Assembly: GCA_016715425.1 (NCBI GenBank) | Contig: JADKAC010000002.1 | Location: 124,001 to 188,000, forward strand | Direction: 5' to 3' | DNA from: Bacteroidota bacterium | GTDB taxonomy: Bacteria; Bacteroidota; Bacteroidia; Chitinophagales; BACL12 | Length of the DNA stretch: 64,000 nucleotides | Part shown: in pieces, positions 63,501 to 64,000 of the stretch | How positions within the stretch are numbered: the first letter of the stretch is position 1 | Layout of the letters: every line of letters starts with the position of its first letter | Notes under the pieces: generated by a model | Databases searched by the model: none | What the model was told of the DNA's origin: nothing | What the model saw: only the letters and a program-made list of their open reading frames with translations | Made by a program: the position numbers and the translations under genes

Positions 63501-64000
63501 TTGGCTACTTCATTATCCTTTCCCTTGTTTTGGGTAATGATAGGACCAGTAAGAAATACAGAAGCAAGATTATAATTATAAGGGTCTAAAAATGTAGATG
63601 TAGCTACTTCAGCACTACCATTATAAACTTTGGAAGGTCCTCTAGTTGTAATTGCAATAAATCCACCAGTGGCGTCTCCGTACTTTGGATCTACACCACC
63701 GGTAATTACTTGTAATTGTTCAATAGCATCCTGTGGTAATTTTAAAGAGCCTGATACCCTTACACCGTCAATAACATATTCAGTTGCATCACCTCTGGAA
63801 CCCTTAATGCTTAAGCCACCACCTTCATCACTTTGATAAACACCTTCTTTTGTGGCAGCAATAGAAGTTACATTCCTGGTAGCAATTTGTTGTATATCCT
63901 CCTTTGTTACAACGCCTCCTGTAGAAGTATTTCCTTTATCTACTAAAGGTGCTTCATATTGGATCACTATTTCATCAAGTGTTGTTCCCTCATTTAGGAT
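60578..64000 (-). CDS. TonB-dependent receptor, large (5' end outside the window)
   Basis: At least 1140 residues; the open frame continues past position 64000 (upstream residues ILNEGTTLDEIVIQYEAPLV read on), so the ATG-like start at 63967 is not the true start. The plug has KGSRGDATEYVIDGVRVSGS and PKYGDATGGFIAITTRGPSK. The barrel ends SIPRRIRIGLSFDF with a terminal Phe. The beginning of the protein, probably a CarboxypepD_reg domain, lies outside. The gene precedes the 1282-aa exported protein and the PorV-like barrel, 24 and 11 bp apart, so all three probably form one operon. Confidence 0.92.
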   Translation of the reverse strand: MLNEGTTLDEIVIQYEAPLVDKGNTSTGGVVTKEDIQQIATRNVTSIAATKEGVYQSDEGGGLSIKGSRGDATEYVIDGVRVSGSLKLPQDAIEQLQVITGGVDPKYGDATGGFIAITTRGPSKVYNGSAEVATSTFLDPYNYNLASVFLTGPIITQNKGKDNEVAKFGFFIAAEGEWEKDSDPSAIGNYKIQDDIMNDLIANPLKPAVSGAGFNKSSEFITFDDMEDVAYKQNVNSGGISLSTRFDYKLSQTTNLQLGLTWRGFDANNYVRSFALFNSENNPISDQNTYRGFLRFTQRFPEKKGADGEKESIVGNAFYNIQVDYTKYYGTTQDETHGMNPFNYGYVGEFNTLRAPVYGYGADPTTGLNGWLLAGYADTLVEYTPGTLNPELSTYTTQYYNESLFDPRSLFDIQLGGGLLNGDAYVQGTNVYGMWWNAGVPYSNYFKQNNDQYGLTFNAAIDLKSRKKSSNVSKHSIEFGFEFQQQVQRLYQVTPIGLWTLSRQLANRHITNLDTDNPILVIDGQEYSYQEYLDSGLDFGEFDTIRYDRLFVAEDQTYFDQQLREKLNELGYNVSDQDYLNIDNLPVDVFSLDLFSADELLNNGNAFVFYNGYDILGNRLTTQPSFNDFWTAENEDGIKTRPIGAFRPVYTAGYIQDRFNFNDIIFRVGVRVDRYDANRSVLKDKYSLYEIYSVNEVDPALNPNGAHPGNIGSDYAVYVDDYNNPTQILGYRDEDTWYNSSGEEITDPRTIALSSSTGTITPYLVDPSTDIKSENFDPSTSFEDYKPQVSVMPRIAFSFPISKETNREALFFAHYDILTQRPPTGTSATAYDYYYFQENVNNVFDNPDLKPEKTIDYQIGFQQQLNESSVLKISAFYRELRDMVQIISVPYAVPVQYTTYGNIDFGTVKGISIAYDIARRTRNLKISTSYTLQFADGTGSSATSQLNLVGSGQPNLRAIIPLNYDSRHNIKVVMDYRFDNPMGGQPTWMNNIGLNMTFNARSGEPYTRQSNPTATQFGDDRNTNLDGTVNGSRLPWHFRADMKLDKSWGFSVGKESKERMVNMNVYLWIQNLFNTENILAVYGYTGNPLDDGYLSSAYGAETIEGQVNAASFTDLYTARMQNPDNYSIPRRIRIGLSFDF

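Noticed and set aside
63630..63836. 68-codon open frame on the plus strand within the large TonB receptor
   Set aside because: Antisense to the receptor plug domain and without independent coding evidence.

Overview
The window is a low-GC chromosomal segment from a member of the Bacteroidota. The evidence is two CarboxypepD_reg/TonB receptors, a PorV-like barrel beside a large exported protein (type IX secretion flavour), a bacillithiol deacetylase, an S16 protein with a long acidic tail, and TAnnTTTG promoter boxes just upstream of several start codons. It looks like an environmental lineage, perhaps Chitinophagales or Sphingobacteriales; I cannot place it more closely. At least five genes carry single-base indels in homopolymer runs, so the sequence probably has residual assembly errors (TPR gene, thrS twice, a BtuF-like gene, rimM, one sulfotransferase).

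Layout. 1-5.5 kb: an SMR transporter fragment, a VOC protein, a TonB receptor, a TlpA-like lipoprotein and a TolB-like propeller. 5.6-9.9 kb: TPR gene, then the classic thrS-infC-rpmI-rplT translation operon. 10-15.9 kb: a barrel protein, cystathionine beta-synthase, a B12-type binding protein, an FTR1 iron permease and a CtpA protease. 15.9-25.5 kb: an accessory island holding a tRNA-like structure, a decayed AbiEi antitoxin gene with its operators, two large co-directional genes of unknown function (1291 and 1126 aa, the second ending in a nuclease-like module) and a ParE/antitoxin pair. The island is bracketed by two families of hairpin-rich repeats. 25.6-33.2 kb: der, initiator tRNA, era, the thiol-redox set trxB-gpx-bshB1 and the rpsP-rimM-trmD-rplS operon.

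33.3-48.7 kb is one long leftward polysaccharide locus: multi-SLBB export protein, Wzz, MBOAT acyltransferase with an SGNH-like partner, Wzx flippase, Wzy-like polymerase, a single GT2 glycosyltransferase, a propeller-like protein and five sulfotransferases. Together these point to a sulfated and probably O-acylated surface polysaccharide made by the Wzx/Wzy route. The remainder holds metG, an LD-carboxypeptidase, a rhodanese, a DUF3108 protein, a UPF0104-type membrane protein, ruvC, a HIT protein, greA, and a leftward set of TonB receptor, 1282-aa exported protein and PorV-like barrel that runs off the right end.

The two-gene island is the best candidate for an undescribed system. The pair lacks signal peptides, is probably co-transcribed, and sits among toxin-antitoxin remnants and repeats. 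It could be a large effector and carrier pair, or a defence module with a nuclease effector. The sequence alone does not decide between these.
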